From positions 15,334,089-15,398,088 of the forward strand of contig OX365956.1 in the NCBI GenBank assembly GCA_947247005.1: DNA of 64,000 nucleotides, read 5' to 3'. The position numbers and the translations under genes are program-made. The stretch comes from Spisula solida (taxonomy: Eukaryota; Mollusca; Bivalvia; Venerida; Mactridae). The notes under the pieces are model-generated. The model had not been told where the DNA came from. It ran no database searches and worked only from the letters and a program-made list of their open reading frames with translations. Shown here in pieces: positions 12,101 to 20,867 of this stretch. Within the stretch, counting starts at the first letter, position 1. Every line of letters begins with the position of its first letter.

Positions 12101-15100
12101 ATTTTAAAATATCATAGCACAATTGTTGGCCACATTGAGATGATATTTGTCTTATGGATGTGGCTTTCCATACTTTGCGTCATGTAGGGATTATCATTGG
12201 TCACATTCTGACAGTTGTATGAACATATTATTCAGTATATCTTTTGGATTGGTATGTAATGTGCATTTACCTGGCGACGGTAGGGTATAATTCTACAGTC
12301 CATGTTTGCATAGGACCCCAAGCTGCCTCAACCACAGAACTCACTGCTAATGCAAAACCATTAGATAGTCCACCCTTCATTGGGGTATCTGTAATCAACA
12401 AAAGAGTTGCCAAGCTTGTGAAACTAGACAATTCATATTCATACTCCTGATTTAGTGGTCTCGATATATTGTGATATGTTCTTCGCCTGATTCACTAGAA
12501 GATACGGTACTACCAAGCACATGCACATGCATTCATAATCATATTCAAATGCAATATACTCGCAATATTCTAAACCTATTTAAAAAAAAAAACTAAAAAA
12601 AAACCTATTTTCCTTACCTATATATTGAACTATGCCGACAACTCCCCCGCACACCATGCAAATACCAAATGAAACAGCTGATGTGTACTTCCGACCAATT
12701 CTAAAACATAAATAAGTGTGTCGCAACATTACATCATATACTATTTATACAGGATACATTACGAATATCATTCTTAAACCTGACATATGCTATACGGGAA
12801 CGTTTATTGTTACCTTCTCCAACTCACCTGTTCCTCACCCTAGGTCTGATTGGTTCTTACAACATCAATCCCACTTGCATAGCGACTTACATTTTACAGT
12901 ATACTCCGCTTCACAAAGTCAAAAACCTTGTCCAAAATACTTGTAAAAAGATTAATAATATATTAAGTCAGACAGGGAAGGCAGCACTCAACTTAACCAG
13001 CCGAGCACAGAAAAAGAGTCGTTAACTATATCGAGGACTATGACTTTAATAATTATATAGCCCTAGTCTTAAAGGTGCTGCCTCACAGATTTTGCTAAAT
13101 TTTTTGTATATCGTGATTTTCCAACCTAACCAAGTATTGCTGTAATAGAAAGCCACTGACAGTTGCTTTATGAAAGATTTGGTGCAAATAAGCAATTTTA
13201 ACCACTCTCGATATCACCCACTGAGTATTTTATCTTGAAATGTTTCCTTCCAACATGCTTTGTGAATTATGTAATTCACATGTGATCGAACAGTAACATC
13301 AACAAACTGCAGCATAAACATCAATGAGGTATTTGGTTCATTTTTCCATTCGTTTTCATCAAATGCGAACAATTTTCAGGCAATTTAAGTAATATAGATG
13401 TACAACGACTTTCGAAATATGACCTTTGGACTAGTCCATTTGACAAGGTTGAAACGATATTTACCGTTATTTTTCTGATATATTATCGACAAATAAAATA
13501 AAACTCATGTTAACTGTCATGTTGACACCGTGGCCTAGTGGTTAACATGGTATATACATTAACAACTTTGCGTATCTTATTATGTGGGTCGTGGGTTCGA
13601 ATCCGTTGATATACTTTTTTTAAAAATATAATACAGTAATAAATGTTTATTTCATTACTTTGTAAATGATAAAATTATGTTTTATGTTTAGTAAACGTTT
13701 GGTTTGTTTCAATTATATTAATTTTCATCCGCCCTGGATACATTTTAACATTGCTCGGATGACAATCGGGTTGAATTACAAAGTATTTTTATCATTAATT
13801 TCAATGGAATGTTTTCCGTGTATCAAAATACAAAGGAAATCTAAATATTTTAGATATGGATATTAGACATAATTATGCTAATTATGGATATTAGACATAT
13901 GCACGCACAATTTTTATTTATCAAAATGTAAAAAAATAGTCTAGGTGCATGGGATTCGAACCAAAGCAAAAATATTAATTTAGCTTTATAAGCAGTAGCT
14001 TACCCAACTGCGCCAATGAGGAAGATGTAAGTTACACTTTCGATTATGTGTGTCTATTCCGATTGGTGAAAATGCACCCCTTTTACCTGGATTATTTCAT
14101 TACTAAAAGTACAGTTACGCCCGATTGATTGTGGTTTATCTATAGTAGCGTTAATTCTATAGGGTATTAATACCCTATAGAATTTTTGATGTAAAAATAC
14201 TGAATAACTACAAAATACCGGTGTTTCGCAAGTTATTTTAGATGTCAGTGTGGTTGTTTATGGCATATACAGGCAACTGTAACAAAATAACGCGAATATT
14301 TGACAATTTTATTTTATTTTAACAACTGTTACATTTGCCTTATTTGAGTTTTCCACAGGTAAGTCCAGTCGTTCCTCTATAATATTACCCCACAACTTTC
14401 GTAACTCTACAACGAACAATAACCGATTGGAAAAAGCACGACATAATTTTTTATTACAAAAATATATCAACAATACAAAAAAGAATAAATTGAATAATAG
14501 TGGCTTACACATTCTGCAGATACATCGCGATTAACGTCGTTGGAATGCATAGGATGGAATGCGAAAACAGATTGAGATAATAGTTTCCAGAAAATGACTT
14601 CAAACCAAATCCAATGCCATAGCCGATTAGCCCAAGACTCAACCTGCAATTAAATTGATAATACTTTCTGATAATTACAAGAACACAATACCATTTGCTC
14701 ATGGGGAAATGTTCGGTCTCTTACGCTTTATTTGAGAACTGTAAGTCAAAAGGAAGTGTTTTAACAACACTGGAAACAAGACACACATGTCTCCAACGCA
14801 TGTGGACTGGTAGCTTGAACATTTACTTGTACATGTACTCTGGGCCTACCGAAGACGTATACAAATTTTAAACAAATGTAACATGAATAAAATGTGGTCA
14901 TAACTATCTAATTATTACAAGGGTTGTTTAAAAATTGGATAGGAAAGACAGCCCTCAACTGAAACAGCCGAGAGCAAACACACAGACCACAGTGATACTG
15001 CATACTGCCAAACACACAGACAACAGTGACACTGCATACTGCCAAACACACAGACCACAGTGATACTGCATACTGCCAAACACACAGACCACAGTGATAC

Positions 15101-18100
15101 TGCATACTGCCAAACACACAGACAACAGTGACACTGCATACTGCCAAACACACAGACAACAGTGACACTGCATACTGCCAAACACACAGACAACAGTGAC
15201 ACTGCATACTGCCAAACACACAGACCACAGTGACACTGCATACTGCCAAACACACAGACAACAGTGACACTGCATACTGCCAAACACACAGACAACAGTG
15301 ACACTGCATACTGCCAAACACACAGACAACAGTGATACTGCATACTGCCAAACACACAGACAACAGTGACACTGCATACTGCCAAACACACAGACAACAG
15401 TGATACTGCATACTGCCAAACACACAGACAACAGTGACACTGCATACTGCCAAACACACAGACAACAGTGACACTGCATACTGCCAAACACACAGACAAC
15501 AGTGATACTGCATACTGCCAAACACACAACCTAATGAGAAAACGTAACTAAACCGCTGAAAGTCCGAGTTTCAACTGTGAAAAACCTTTAACGACATAAT
15601 TTCAGCTTTAAAAAGTTGGAATACATAAAATATGAATTCAACATAAAAAATCTTGATATTTAGATATTATTATATTATAGATTGCAAAGGTAATTATATT
15701 TTATAATCTTAGATACGTTTATAAGATATACTACTTTAATTTAATGTAGTTCATAAATTATATGAATTACTCTCGACAACTCATTCCTGGTTGCATTCAT
15801 CGCCATAAAAGTATGAGAGGAATATGCCGTATTTCCGTTTTTAAGCGGAACGTCCTGCAAGGGATTTGCTGAGACCTTTTTTATTTCGTCTTTGGTATCA
15901 TGTGACCTTTCCAGAATGCTAACCATCAGCAGTTAGGCTATCGAGGCCATTGGTTTATATTTTGTCGCAATTCGCTTGTAAACCTGTGTGGGGCCTATTA
16001 TTAAGTGTCGGCATTACTTCTGCCTCGAATGATTCCAAAGGTCATATGCACCCAATAACTAAACTATATCACAGTGATAATGAGAGAGAGGTAAATAAAC
16101 ACTTTACTGACTCCCCTTACAGAACCTTATTAAGAGGCGTTTAAATAATGCATACTATTTACCAGCCAGCTATTAATAGAAGTGTTGGCTTAAGCAATGT
16201 TCTGTGGCGAAATAAAACCAACATGGTGTAATTCGCAGGTTCAGCACTGTCATCATCTGAGAATACGCGAACTATTTTGTTAAACTCAGGTGCTGAGCGT
16301 TTGTTCCATTTCTCTAACTTAGAGACCACGACATGTGCTTCATTGAGCCTGTCCCGTGCAACCAGCCACCGGAAGCTCTCCGGTATGAAACTGAAATTGA
16401 CAAAACAGATGAACATATTCGAAAACCTATCTTGTAAATACACATTTTAGGTGGCAAACAATTAAAAGAAAGAACAAAACAATAATGATAAATGCACATT
16501 GTTTGTCAAGTCATGTTGAACAGAACGTTCGTCCTTGTCTGTCACTGGTCCGTTTCATCGTTGTTGTTAAATACCTTATCAGGTTAGTAGACGTTCTTTA
16601 TTGTCATTTTGTGACGGGGGTTTAAAAGTGATAATGTCAATAGCTCGATATGATGTAAAATATACTTTTGCCCATTAATAAATGAATGGACGTATATATG
16701 GTTGGTCTGTTGATTTGGTTAACTCGTTGTATTTTGATGGACAGTTCGGATTTTATATTACGACAAATTCGAGTAATTGAGGAAAATACAGTTCAGAAAT
16801 ATATTCAGGGAAGAACTACTTACAACCATGTTGATATGAACAGGCCTGATCCTACGATGATGATCAAAGTGAGCCACTCCCAGTCATGTAGTAGCCAAGC
16901 AACCAGTGTAAACAGACACATTGCAATCGGCCATGATGGAACGTTCATGGTAACGGACCGCCACTTGGATAACATGTATTCCCCTTGTAAAACACAGCGA
17001 ATGCTCAGGAAGAACGCGGATCCTAATCCTGAAATGTATACAACTAGCTTGATAAATCGCTTTAGTTATTGCATAACAAAATCAAATTTCAATTCGGTCA
17101 TTCGTGATCATTTATTTTCAGAAAAGTTACCATTAGGTGTCGGAACAGCAAATTTAACAAATGATCAAAATCCTAACCAGGGAAAGGTGCAAAAATATAT
17201 TTATGGTACTAGTAAATGTATATTAAAACGGTCCAGAAACGCACTTTGGTATTTGCAAATCCAATGCTGCATATTATGAATGAATTGAATACACACTTTG
17301 GTTTTCGCCAATTAACACCATGTACTGCCCGTTCAGCCTAATTAAAAATGCTTTTTACAGACAAATGAAACATAAGTATTTAAAAATTAACTATACTTTA
17401 CCTAGAAACAAGCGACCAACAGCAAACATGACCCAATTGACAGAAAAATAACAGATAAGATGGGATACAACTAGTATCGCCATAGATGATATAAATGGTT
17501 TCTTCCGTCCAAATATGTCTGACAAATGGCCCGCAACAATCGACCCCAACATCATACCTATCATTTGTACAGAGATAACGGTTGCTGTCACCCAGGAATT
17601 GCCACACACCAGATCAAACTACAAGTCGGAAAATAAAACTGAACAGATTATATAATGTATAGTTCCGAGGGGTGTCAATTAATAGTATCATTAATGCATT
17701 TAAGCACATAAAAACGAACAATTAATAAGATTGTAATGAAATAAGGGTTTAATGCACACCTTCACTATATTTGCCGGGATATTTTACATAAAATAAATTG
17801 TAATTAGTACAATTTTTTGAATAACTTACCTCACTCACAATGGTGTGTATACTGCCCTCAAATTCAAAGTTTTGACATTTTCCTCCCGTCGGCAAATTGC
17901 AAAGTTCGTTCCAATACTCACCAGTCAGTGTTACATTTATAGAGTTATTCTCTCCACCAGAAGTATAATTCTGCGTAAAATTTATGTCTGCGCAACGCCA
18001 TTTTGGAACATACGCAAAAAAGGAGTTTGTCCCCAGACCCCATGCTACGCAACATTTCATTGAATGCACAAGAAAAGCTAAGAATATCTGAAATGGTCCA

Positions 18101-19436
18101 CATCCTCCAAGCCCTTTTAATATGTCATCGGGTCGGAGATCTTCGTCACCAGTTGTCAAGTGTTCCAAGATGTCATCTAAGTAACAAAGAATACAATACT
18201 GTTTAGTACAACTATTTAACTAAATTGGCAGGGTTTAGATGATGTATTCCTCAAAATTCGGTGTATGATTTACTATGTGTGGACTATGTTGATAATTATG
18301 GCGAGGGGGTACGCTCGTAAAGTCCAATTAGGATATTGTGACAGTGACGTTGCAGTTTATGTGTACGCAAAAAATCACAACTATTGTCTAAACAGGTAGA
18401 GCAAAGTTTAGCATTGAAATTATAGTTGTTTGTACAGTATAAGCCTTCATAATTCGTTTAACACCGTTATAGTGGACTCGACGGTTGCGTCACTGGATTT
18501 TTATCCTGACTGGACTATACCATAAATGTAGTGATTTTACTACTGCGATATAACGCCCATAAAATACACTCAACCACTTTTCTAATTGGTCACTTTTCAA
18601 ACCCCAAATATGTATAACTGTTAGCATACTGTTTGGTCATTAAAAATCTAAACAACGTGCCAATGTATGCATGGTCAGTCATGCGATAAATTTTGATTTT
18701 CCTCCATTAAATAATATGATCATATCTACGGATATTTAGGGTTTGAAAAGTAAGCAATTAGAAGTTTTTAAAGTGGTTTGGTGTACTTTATATACCTTAC
18801 CTTTTCGGATGCATTCACTTACGATCTTTAATCTCTGGTACATAGGATTTTCGTGAGTTCGTCTGTGTGAACACTCGGTTCGTATATCAAGGAATAGGAT
18901 CTCACACTTTTTGGCATCGAATTCTAGAAAAAGGGTGCAGGACGAGTATCGGTCGATGTCCGTCAGTCGTCCAGCGGAAACGATACTATGATATGGCATC
19001 AAGCATAATAAAACCATAGATATATTTCATAATCATGTTAATAATAAAATTAAAAGACAACCCAACTCAACTTCCTAAACAACGCGTTTCGCTTTAATAG
19101 CTTCTTGTGGTTTAGTGGTATTGAGTTACAAACATATGTATATGTTTGACGTCATGACGTCACATGCATGACGTCATAACGTCAAACAGTGACTAATCAT
19201 GTTAAATAATTGTATTATTAATGATGTTGAACTGTGATCGTTGATTGCAAGAATTATTGGAATTTTAAAACCAGTTTTCTACAATTTAATCTATAACAGA
19301 AAATACATTTTTTAAAAAAAGAAATCAGTAAAGTTACAAAATACTGCACTATCATGTTACCTTCACTATTCTTTCCCATTTCTATTATTTCTAGATGGTT
19401 AACAACATCATCCTTTTTCTCTTCTTTGTTCGTCAT
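6040..19436 (-). CDS. SLC22-family major facilitator transporter (organic ion/carnitine type), ten coding exons, 543 aa
   Basis: Coding exons in transcript order: 19436-19361, 18176-17830, 17618-17402, 17028-16824, 16390-16163, 14643-14509, 12700-12618, 12388-12271, 7870-7798 and 6189-6040. Every junction is GT..AG and the phases are compatible throughout. The total is 1632 nt, 543 codons plus TGA, normal for SLC22. Family marks in order: first transmembrane segment after GGCGPFQIF; an extracellular loop with cysteines and N-glycosylation sites; FDLVCGNSW; GHLSDIFGRKK (MFS motif after TM2); FIPESFRWL (family PESPRWL); VIGRKYTSA; WTVELYPTVAR; TGFGFLSVLARLG; and LPETMNKTLTD after TM12. SLC22 proteins are 12-TM plasma-membrane carriers for organic cations, anions or zwitterions such as carnitine. 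The substrate cannot be told from sequence and the exact orthologue is not assigned. No frameshift or stop interrupts the model. Confidence 0.95.
6256..6668. mobile_element. MITE-like element with inverted GTCGGGT..TTCGGCCACCC ends
   Basis: GTCGGGTCATTTCGGCCACC at 6283-6302 is matched in inverse orientation by the stretch at 6615-6635 (two or three mismatches). Outer flanks TAGAGTGG and GGACACTA are weaker. No coding content; outer borders are approximate. Confidence 0.5.
7500..7790. repeat. Mollusc 'GACCTTGACCTTTGACCT / GGTCATCTACTGGTGATGACC' repeat
   Basis: Two related halves, at about 7540-7660 and 7700-7780, share GGTAAAGGTCA, a GACCTTTGACCT core and GGTCATCTACTG. I recognise this as a repeat spread widely in mollusc genomes. 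The core contains AGGTCA half-sites spaced by one base (DR1), the arrangement bound by HNF4/RXR-type nuclear receptors; any function here is speculative. Confidence 0.65.
7798..7870 (-). CDS. SLC22 exon 9
   Basis: Encodes the end of residue 470 to residue 494, TTGFGFLSVLARLGAVIGPQ and onward to YL: the family's 'G.G..S..ARIG...AP' helix start (TM11). Acceptor ACGTAG, donor TTG|GTAAGT, 73 nt, phase 2 in and phase 0 out. A diverged duplicate with intact splice sites lies at 25216-25291. Confidence 0.93.
8089..10031. mobile_element. 1.9-kb non-autonomous TIR element inside SLC22 intron 8
   Basis: Left end CGTGGGACGTTCAAAACTAA and right end (inverse complement) CGTGGGACGTTCAAAAATAA are flanked by TA dinucleotides (8087-8088, 10032-10033), the Tc1/mariner-type target. 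A second inner inverted pair (CATAGGCAG..GCACGTACCC at about 8880 and its inverse at about 9775) suggests a nested or composite structure. No transposase frame is visible. Confidence 0.75.
11280..11602. repeat. Recent tandem duplication, two units of about 160 bp
   Basis: ACAATACATTCGCGAATAAA opens both units (about 11280 and 11439) and both end GCAATAAATAAATGTAC. Differences are a few substitutions and one short insertion (ACATGTAG), so the duplication is young. Confidence 0.93.
11623..11832 (-). CDS. Unassigned coding-like exon within SLC22 intron 8
   Basis: On the minus strand a frame is open for about 70 codons in a locally GC-richer patch, with balanced residues (QIWCRSIAVQLPPHIEYM, then ILGEWQSLRLTT, GYDPESGGNSTPAVPLEM and PHDCTVSDECR). 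It ends at a perfect donor GA|GTAAGT. The proposed acceptor (CTTTACTAAG) is weaker and sets the 5' edge only tentatively. With it the exon is 210 nt, phase 2 on both sides, the same phase as the exon 8/exon 9 junction. It matches no SLC22 segment I know. The opposite strand is also open for 80 codons (11644-11886), so strand choice rests on the donor site and residue balance. Confidence 0.35.
12271..12388 (-). CDS. SLC22 exon 8
   Basis: Encodes the end of residue 431 to the start of 470. It begins TPMKGGLSNGFALAVSS and carries WGPMQTWTVELYPTVAR, the SLC22 'YTAELYPTVVR' signature at the TM10/TM11 boundary. Acceptor GATTACAG, donor GCCAG|GTAAAT; phase 1 in, phase 2 out. Confidence 0.94.
12389..12617 (-). 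other. SLC22 intron 7
   Basis: Short intron (229 nt), donor ATAG|GTAAGG, acceptor GATTACAG. Its part next to exon 8 (about 12405-12470) recurs beside the duplicated exon 9 at 25370-25430, showing that a paralogous copy of this region once existed. Confidence 0.85.
12618..12700 (-). CDS. SLC22 exon 7
   Basis: Encodes residue 403 (split) to 430: IGRKYTSAVSFGICMVCG and onward to IVQYI. IGRK is the second-half GRR/GRK loop of the MFS fold after TM8; the rest is TM9. Acceptor TGTTTTAG, donor ATATAG|GTAAGG; phase 2 in, phase 1 out. Confidence 0.93.
13525..13615 (+). repeat. tRNA-derived relic with A and B boxes
   Basis: GACACCGTGGCCTAGTGGTTAA contains a good A box (TGGCCTAGTGG), and GTGGGTTCGAATCCG a good B box (GGTTCGAATCC), about 60 bases apart. 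A run of T follows. T-arm and acceptor stems do not pair, so this is a SINE head or tRNA pseudogene rather than a working tRNA. Confidence 0.55.
13940..14032 (-). repeat. tRNA-derived relic, opposite orientation
   Basis: On the minus strand TTGGCGCAGTTGGGTAAGC (A box) and TTTGGTTCGAATCCCATGC (B box) lie about 55 bases apart. It faces the plus-strand relic 330 bases away. Stem pairing is again poor. Confidence 0.55.
14509..14643 (-). CDS. SLC22 exon 6
   Basis: Encodes the end of residue 358 to the start of 403. It contains SLGLIGYGIGFGLKSFSGN, corresponding to the family TM7 'YYGLSLN...GGN', then YYLNLFSHSILCIPTTLIAM (TM8). Acceptor TTAATTGCAG, donor GT|GTAAGC; phase 2 at both ends. Confidence 0.93.
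14979..15522. repeat. 34-bp minisatellite, 16 complete units
   Basis: Unit CACACAGACAACAGTGACAC continuing TGCATACTGCCAAA (34 bases) repeats exactly 16 times without indels. Only two positions vary: A/C in GAC[A/C]ACAG and C/T in GA[C/T]ACTG. The partial start CACACAAC follows the last unit. Because 34 is not a multiple of 3 and the unit has no stop on the minus strand in any phase, three overlapping 190-205 codon frames appear there. They are artefacts of the repeat. Confidence 0.98.
15741..15918 (-). CDS. Candidate alternative 3'-terminal exon in SLC22 intron 5 (or relic of a paralogue's tail)
   Basis: The minus-strand frame encodes ILERSHDTKDEIKKVSAN, then PLQDVPLKNGNTAYSSHTF and MAMNATRNELSRVIHIIYE to a TAA stop: 58 polar, charged residues of cytoplasmic-tail type. 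An acceptor-like CTAAC..GGTTAG precedes it. Entering there, the first base completes the TG left by exon 5 (giving TGC), so exon 5 could be joined in frame. The result would be a carrier ending after about TM6. Alternatively it is the C-terminal tail exon of a lost SLC22 paralogue. The polypyrimidine tract is poor and no family match is known to me. Confidence 0.4.
16163..16390 (-). CDS. SLC22 exon 5
   Basis: Encodes the end of residue 282 to the start of 358. It starts with the family signature FIPESFRWLVARDRLNEA (PESPRWL type), followed by the large cytoplasmic loop (KLEKWNKRSAPEFNK, an acidic SDDDSAE patch) and the LFRHRTLLKPTLLLIAGW entry into TM7. Acceptor TTTCAG, donor TG|GTAAAT; phase 2 both ends. 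Confidence 0.95.
16391..16823 (-). other. SLC22 intron 4
   Basis: 433 nt, donor GGTT|GTAAGT, acceptor AATTTCAG. No other feature seen. Confidence 0.85.
16824..17028 (-). CDS. SLC22 exon 4
   Basis: Encodes residue 214 (split) to the start of 282: TM4-TM6, reading LGSAFFLSIRCVLQGEYML, SKWRSVTMNVPSWPIAMC, then AWLLHDWEWLTLIIVGSGLF. This corresponds to the family stretch between 'GRFF.G' and 'W..PES', including the R after TM4 and the RDW-like HDWEW before TM6. Acceptor TACATTTCAG, donor TT|GTAAGT. A 197-codon frame on the opposite strand is its shadow. Confidence 0.94.
17029..17401 (-). other. SLC22 intron 3
   Basis: 373 nt, donor CTAG|GTAAAG, acceptor CATTTCAG. Nothing else recognised. Confidence 0.85.
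17402..17618 (-). CDS. SLC22 exon 3
   Basis: Encodes residues 142-213: FDLVCGNSWVTATVISVQ, then TM2 with the MFS motif GHLSDIFGRKK and TM3 ending FAVGRLFLG. This is the most diagnostic exon (family FDLVC..., G..AD.FGR+, GR). Acceptor TTGTAG, donor CTAG|GTAAAG; phase 0 in, phase 1 out. Confidence 0.97.
17619..17829 (-). other. SLC22 intron 2
   Basis: 211 nt, donor GAG|GTAAGT, acceptor TTGTAG. Nothing else recognised. Confidence 0.85.
17830..18176 (-). CDS. SLC22 exon 2
   Basis: Encodes residues 26-141: DDILEHLTTGDEDLRP, a second DDILKGLGGCGPFQIF (the usual SLC22 N-terminus before TM1), TM1, then the long extracellular loop. The loop has four cysteines (KWRCAD, NELCNL, GGKCQN and, after the junction, LVCG) and N-glycosylation sites NFT, NYT, NNS and NVT, as in other SLC22 proteins. 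Acceptor TTACTTAG, donor GAG|GTAAGT. Confidence 0.95.
18823..18985 (-). CDS. Unassigned coding-like exon inside SLC22 intron 1
   Basis: A minus-strand frame encodes IVSAGRLTDIDRYSSCTLFL, EFDAKKCEILFLDIRTEC and SHRRTHENPMYQRLKI. It has cysteines, balanced charge and higher GC than its surroundings. It sits between acceptor-like CATATCATAG and donor ATC|GTAAGT; a second donor AAAAG|GTAAGG at 18801 extends it by VSECIRK. Its entry phase does not fit SLC22 exon 1, so it would belong to another transcript or a relic. I do not recognise the family. Confidence 0.35.
19144..19187. promoter_or_regulatory. Palindromic cluster of TGACGTCA (CRE/ATF-type) sites
   Basis: Perfect TGACGTCA octamers at 19147-19154, 19155-19162 and 19169-19176, plus a flanking AACGTCA half-site, form an imperfect 44-bp palindrome opening GTTTGACGTCATGACGTCAC. 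It lies about 250-290 bases inside the gene from the ATG, in intron 1. TGACGTCA is the classic CREB/ATF site; regulation of this gene by it is inference. Confidence 0.5.
19361..19436 (-). CDS. SLC22 exon 1 (start codon, N-terminus)
   Basis: ATG at 19436-19434 opens MTNKEEKKDDVVNHLEIIEM and GKNSE, a charged cytoplasmic N-terminus, then donor GAAG|GTAACA (phase 1). Joining to exon 2 gives NSEDDILEHL. The frame upstream of the ATG is soon closed and no other ATG fits. An N-terminal extension of this length before the DDILKGLG motif is somewhat longer than usual, so this exon is slightly less certain than the rest. Confidence 0.8.
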
Positions 19437-19525
19437 ATTAACTAAAATCTGAAGTTAAAATTTATTTTTGTTGAGCTGGGTAAACGTACATGTAATGATA
19501 TCAACGAGGCTTAAACGTGATAGAG

Positions 19526-19534
19526 TTTTATATA
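19526..19534 (-). promoter_or_regulatory. TATA-like box upstream of SLC22 exon 1
   Basis: TATATAAAA on the minus strand, about 90 bases before the ATG, would place a transcription start near 19500 and a 5' leader of about 65 nt. Such motifs are frequent by chance in AT-rich DNA. Confidence 0.3.
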
Positions 19535-20867
19535 ATTAAAAAAGTAAATAAATATAATTATTAATACTATCATTACGGTAACGAAACAAAAATCGATTTA
19601 AAATGGTGAATATGCACATTATGGTTTGCAATATTTGCTGTAATAATAGAAACACAATCATTGTCTATAATGTATACCCACGCTCACTTAAAAATTAAAT
19701 TAATTTAGACTGCTGTTAGAGATATCATACCGTCCCGAAATATACCGAACCGTGAGAAAAAAATACTACTAGTACATAAACGTCAAGAAATCACTAAATT
19801 AGTGATGTAAAATTATAAAGATACGCGTATCCAAAACTGTCATGACTGACTTGAAAATTCTTCTAAAGTACTGTTCTTTCCATCTATATTTAATTTTGAA
19901 TTTCATTTTGATTTGCAATGTGTGAATATATGCAAGTTTAGAATTGCCATGACACGATTGGTTGTCTCTTCGCATAGCCTAAAATGGAATCTGGACGCTG
20001 GCATCCAGAAGCATCCCTTTAGAGGCACGCTTATGTGTGACATGCAATAAAATCAAAGACGAGTACCACTTTATACTATAGTCTCCTTTGTATAACAACC
20101 TACAAAAACAGTATATAAAACGTATTACTGGTGAAGATCTAGCATGCTGAAACTAAAACAATGCTTCGAAATCAATAATAGGACTATTGTCAAAAACTTG
20201 AGTGTATATATTTTTCAAAGCGTTTCAACTTTGAGCTATTTAATGCAACATTGTTAGCAAGTTTAACATATAACAGTAAAAATAAACAGCGTTTATCTTA
20301 TATTAACAATAAATGTTTTCCTTTGCAACGCTGTGTATTATTACGATTAATATGCATTGTTTATATTTTGTTTAGCAATGTCAAGACAGAATGAACAACT
20401 CACATCTTTTCCGCATAATTAAAACATAATTTAGTTAAACGAGTTTACTATTGCTACATGTTTTCATTTTTGTCATTGTTCATCACATTGTCACGTCCTT
20501 ACACATACCCTATTATTCATAATTTATTATCAAACTGATATGTTCTTACGTGTTTAAAATTATAATTGCACGAATTGTATGTTCACATGGGCCTTTATAA
20601 TCGTCTTCTTATAATATTTACTGTACTTGATAAAACATTAATCCCGTATATAAATATATGGCACACACCGTTAAGTTTGCCTTGTGTTTCGTTTCGGCAG
20701 GGTTAACCGTATAATGAAAATCCTTATCTTTATAAAAATGACTTTATAAGTATATTGCCTGTTATGCATGATCTCGGCGCATACGAGGGCTTGTTAACTT
20801 TTCATGAGATAATACAAATAACATAACAAATATTATGATTATTACGTCCTCAAATATTTCAGATTAC
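19535..20867. other. Gene-free AT-rich sequence upstream of SLC22
   Basis: No supported feature; possible distal promoter of the transporter gene. Confidence 0.45.

Larger units (their letters stand above)
7871..12270 (-). other. SLC22 intron 8 (4.4 kb) with large TIR element, tandem duplication and a phase-compatible extra exon
   Basis: Donor AG|GTAAAT, acceptor ACGTAG. Contents are listed separately: the TIR element 8089-10031, the tandem duplication 11280-11602 and the coding-like exon 11623-11832. The stretch 10034-11085 is otherwise unremarkable, although 10310-10545 looks like a dispersed repeat fragment (GGGTCTGGCCGTTTGTCGAT type). A tRNA B-box-like GGGTTCAAATTTC at about 11130 is too weak to call. 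Confidence 0.7.
12701..14508 (-). other. SLC22 intron 6 with two facing tRNA-derived relics
   Basis: Donor GT|GTAAGC, acceptor TGTTTTAG. It contains the tRNA-like relics at 13525-13615 (+) and 13940-14032 (-) and one copy of a dispersed GACAGGGAAGGCAGCACTCA repeat at about 12967-13012. The short frames elsewhere are not coding-like. Confidence 0.75.
14644..16162 (-). other. SLC22 intron 5 with minisatellite and possible alternative terminal exon
   Basis: Donor TG|GTAAAT, acceptor TTAATTGCAG. It holds the 34-bp minisatellite (14979-15522) and the coding-like terminal exon (15741-15918). A copy of the GACAGCCCTCAACTGAAACA repeat abuts the array on its left (about 14947-14975). Confidence 0.8.
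18177..19360 (-). other. SLC22 intron 1 with coding-like exon and TGACGTCA cluster
   Basis: Donor GAAG|GTAACA, acceptor TTACTTAG. It contains a coding-like exon (18823-18985) that is out of phase with exon 1 and a palindromic cluster of CRE/ATF-type sites (19144-19187). Confidence 0.8.

Noticed and set aside
13525..13615. A functional tRNA gene
   Set aside because: A and B boxes are good, but T-arm and acceptor stems do not pair, and the anticodon arm cannot be placed without an intron.
14979..15522. CRISPR array
   Set aside because: Units are contiguous with no spacers, and the context is a eukaryotic intron.
14908..15529. Three overlapping 190-205 codon minus-strand frames full of C, V, W and Q
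   Set aside because: They are the three phases of a 34-bp minisatellite whose unit lacks a stop on that strand. All three being open together is a repeat artefact.
16686..17279. 197-codon plus-strand frame
   Set aside because: It is antisense to SLC22 exon 4 and its introns. The minus-strand exon fits the family and the splice phases.
17845..18206. Two plus-strand frames of 67-72 codons
   Set aside because: Both are shadows of SLC22 exon 2.
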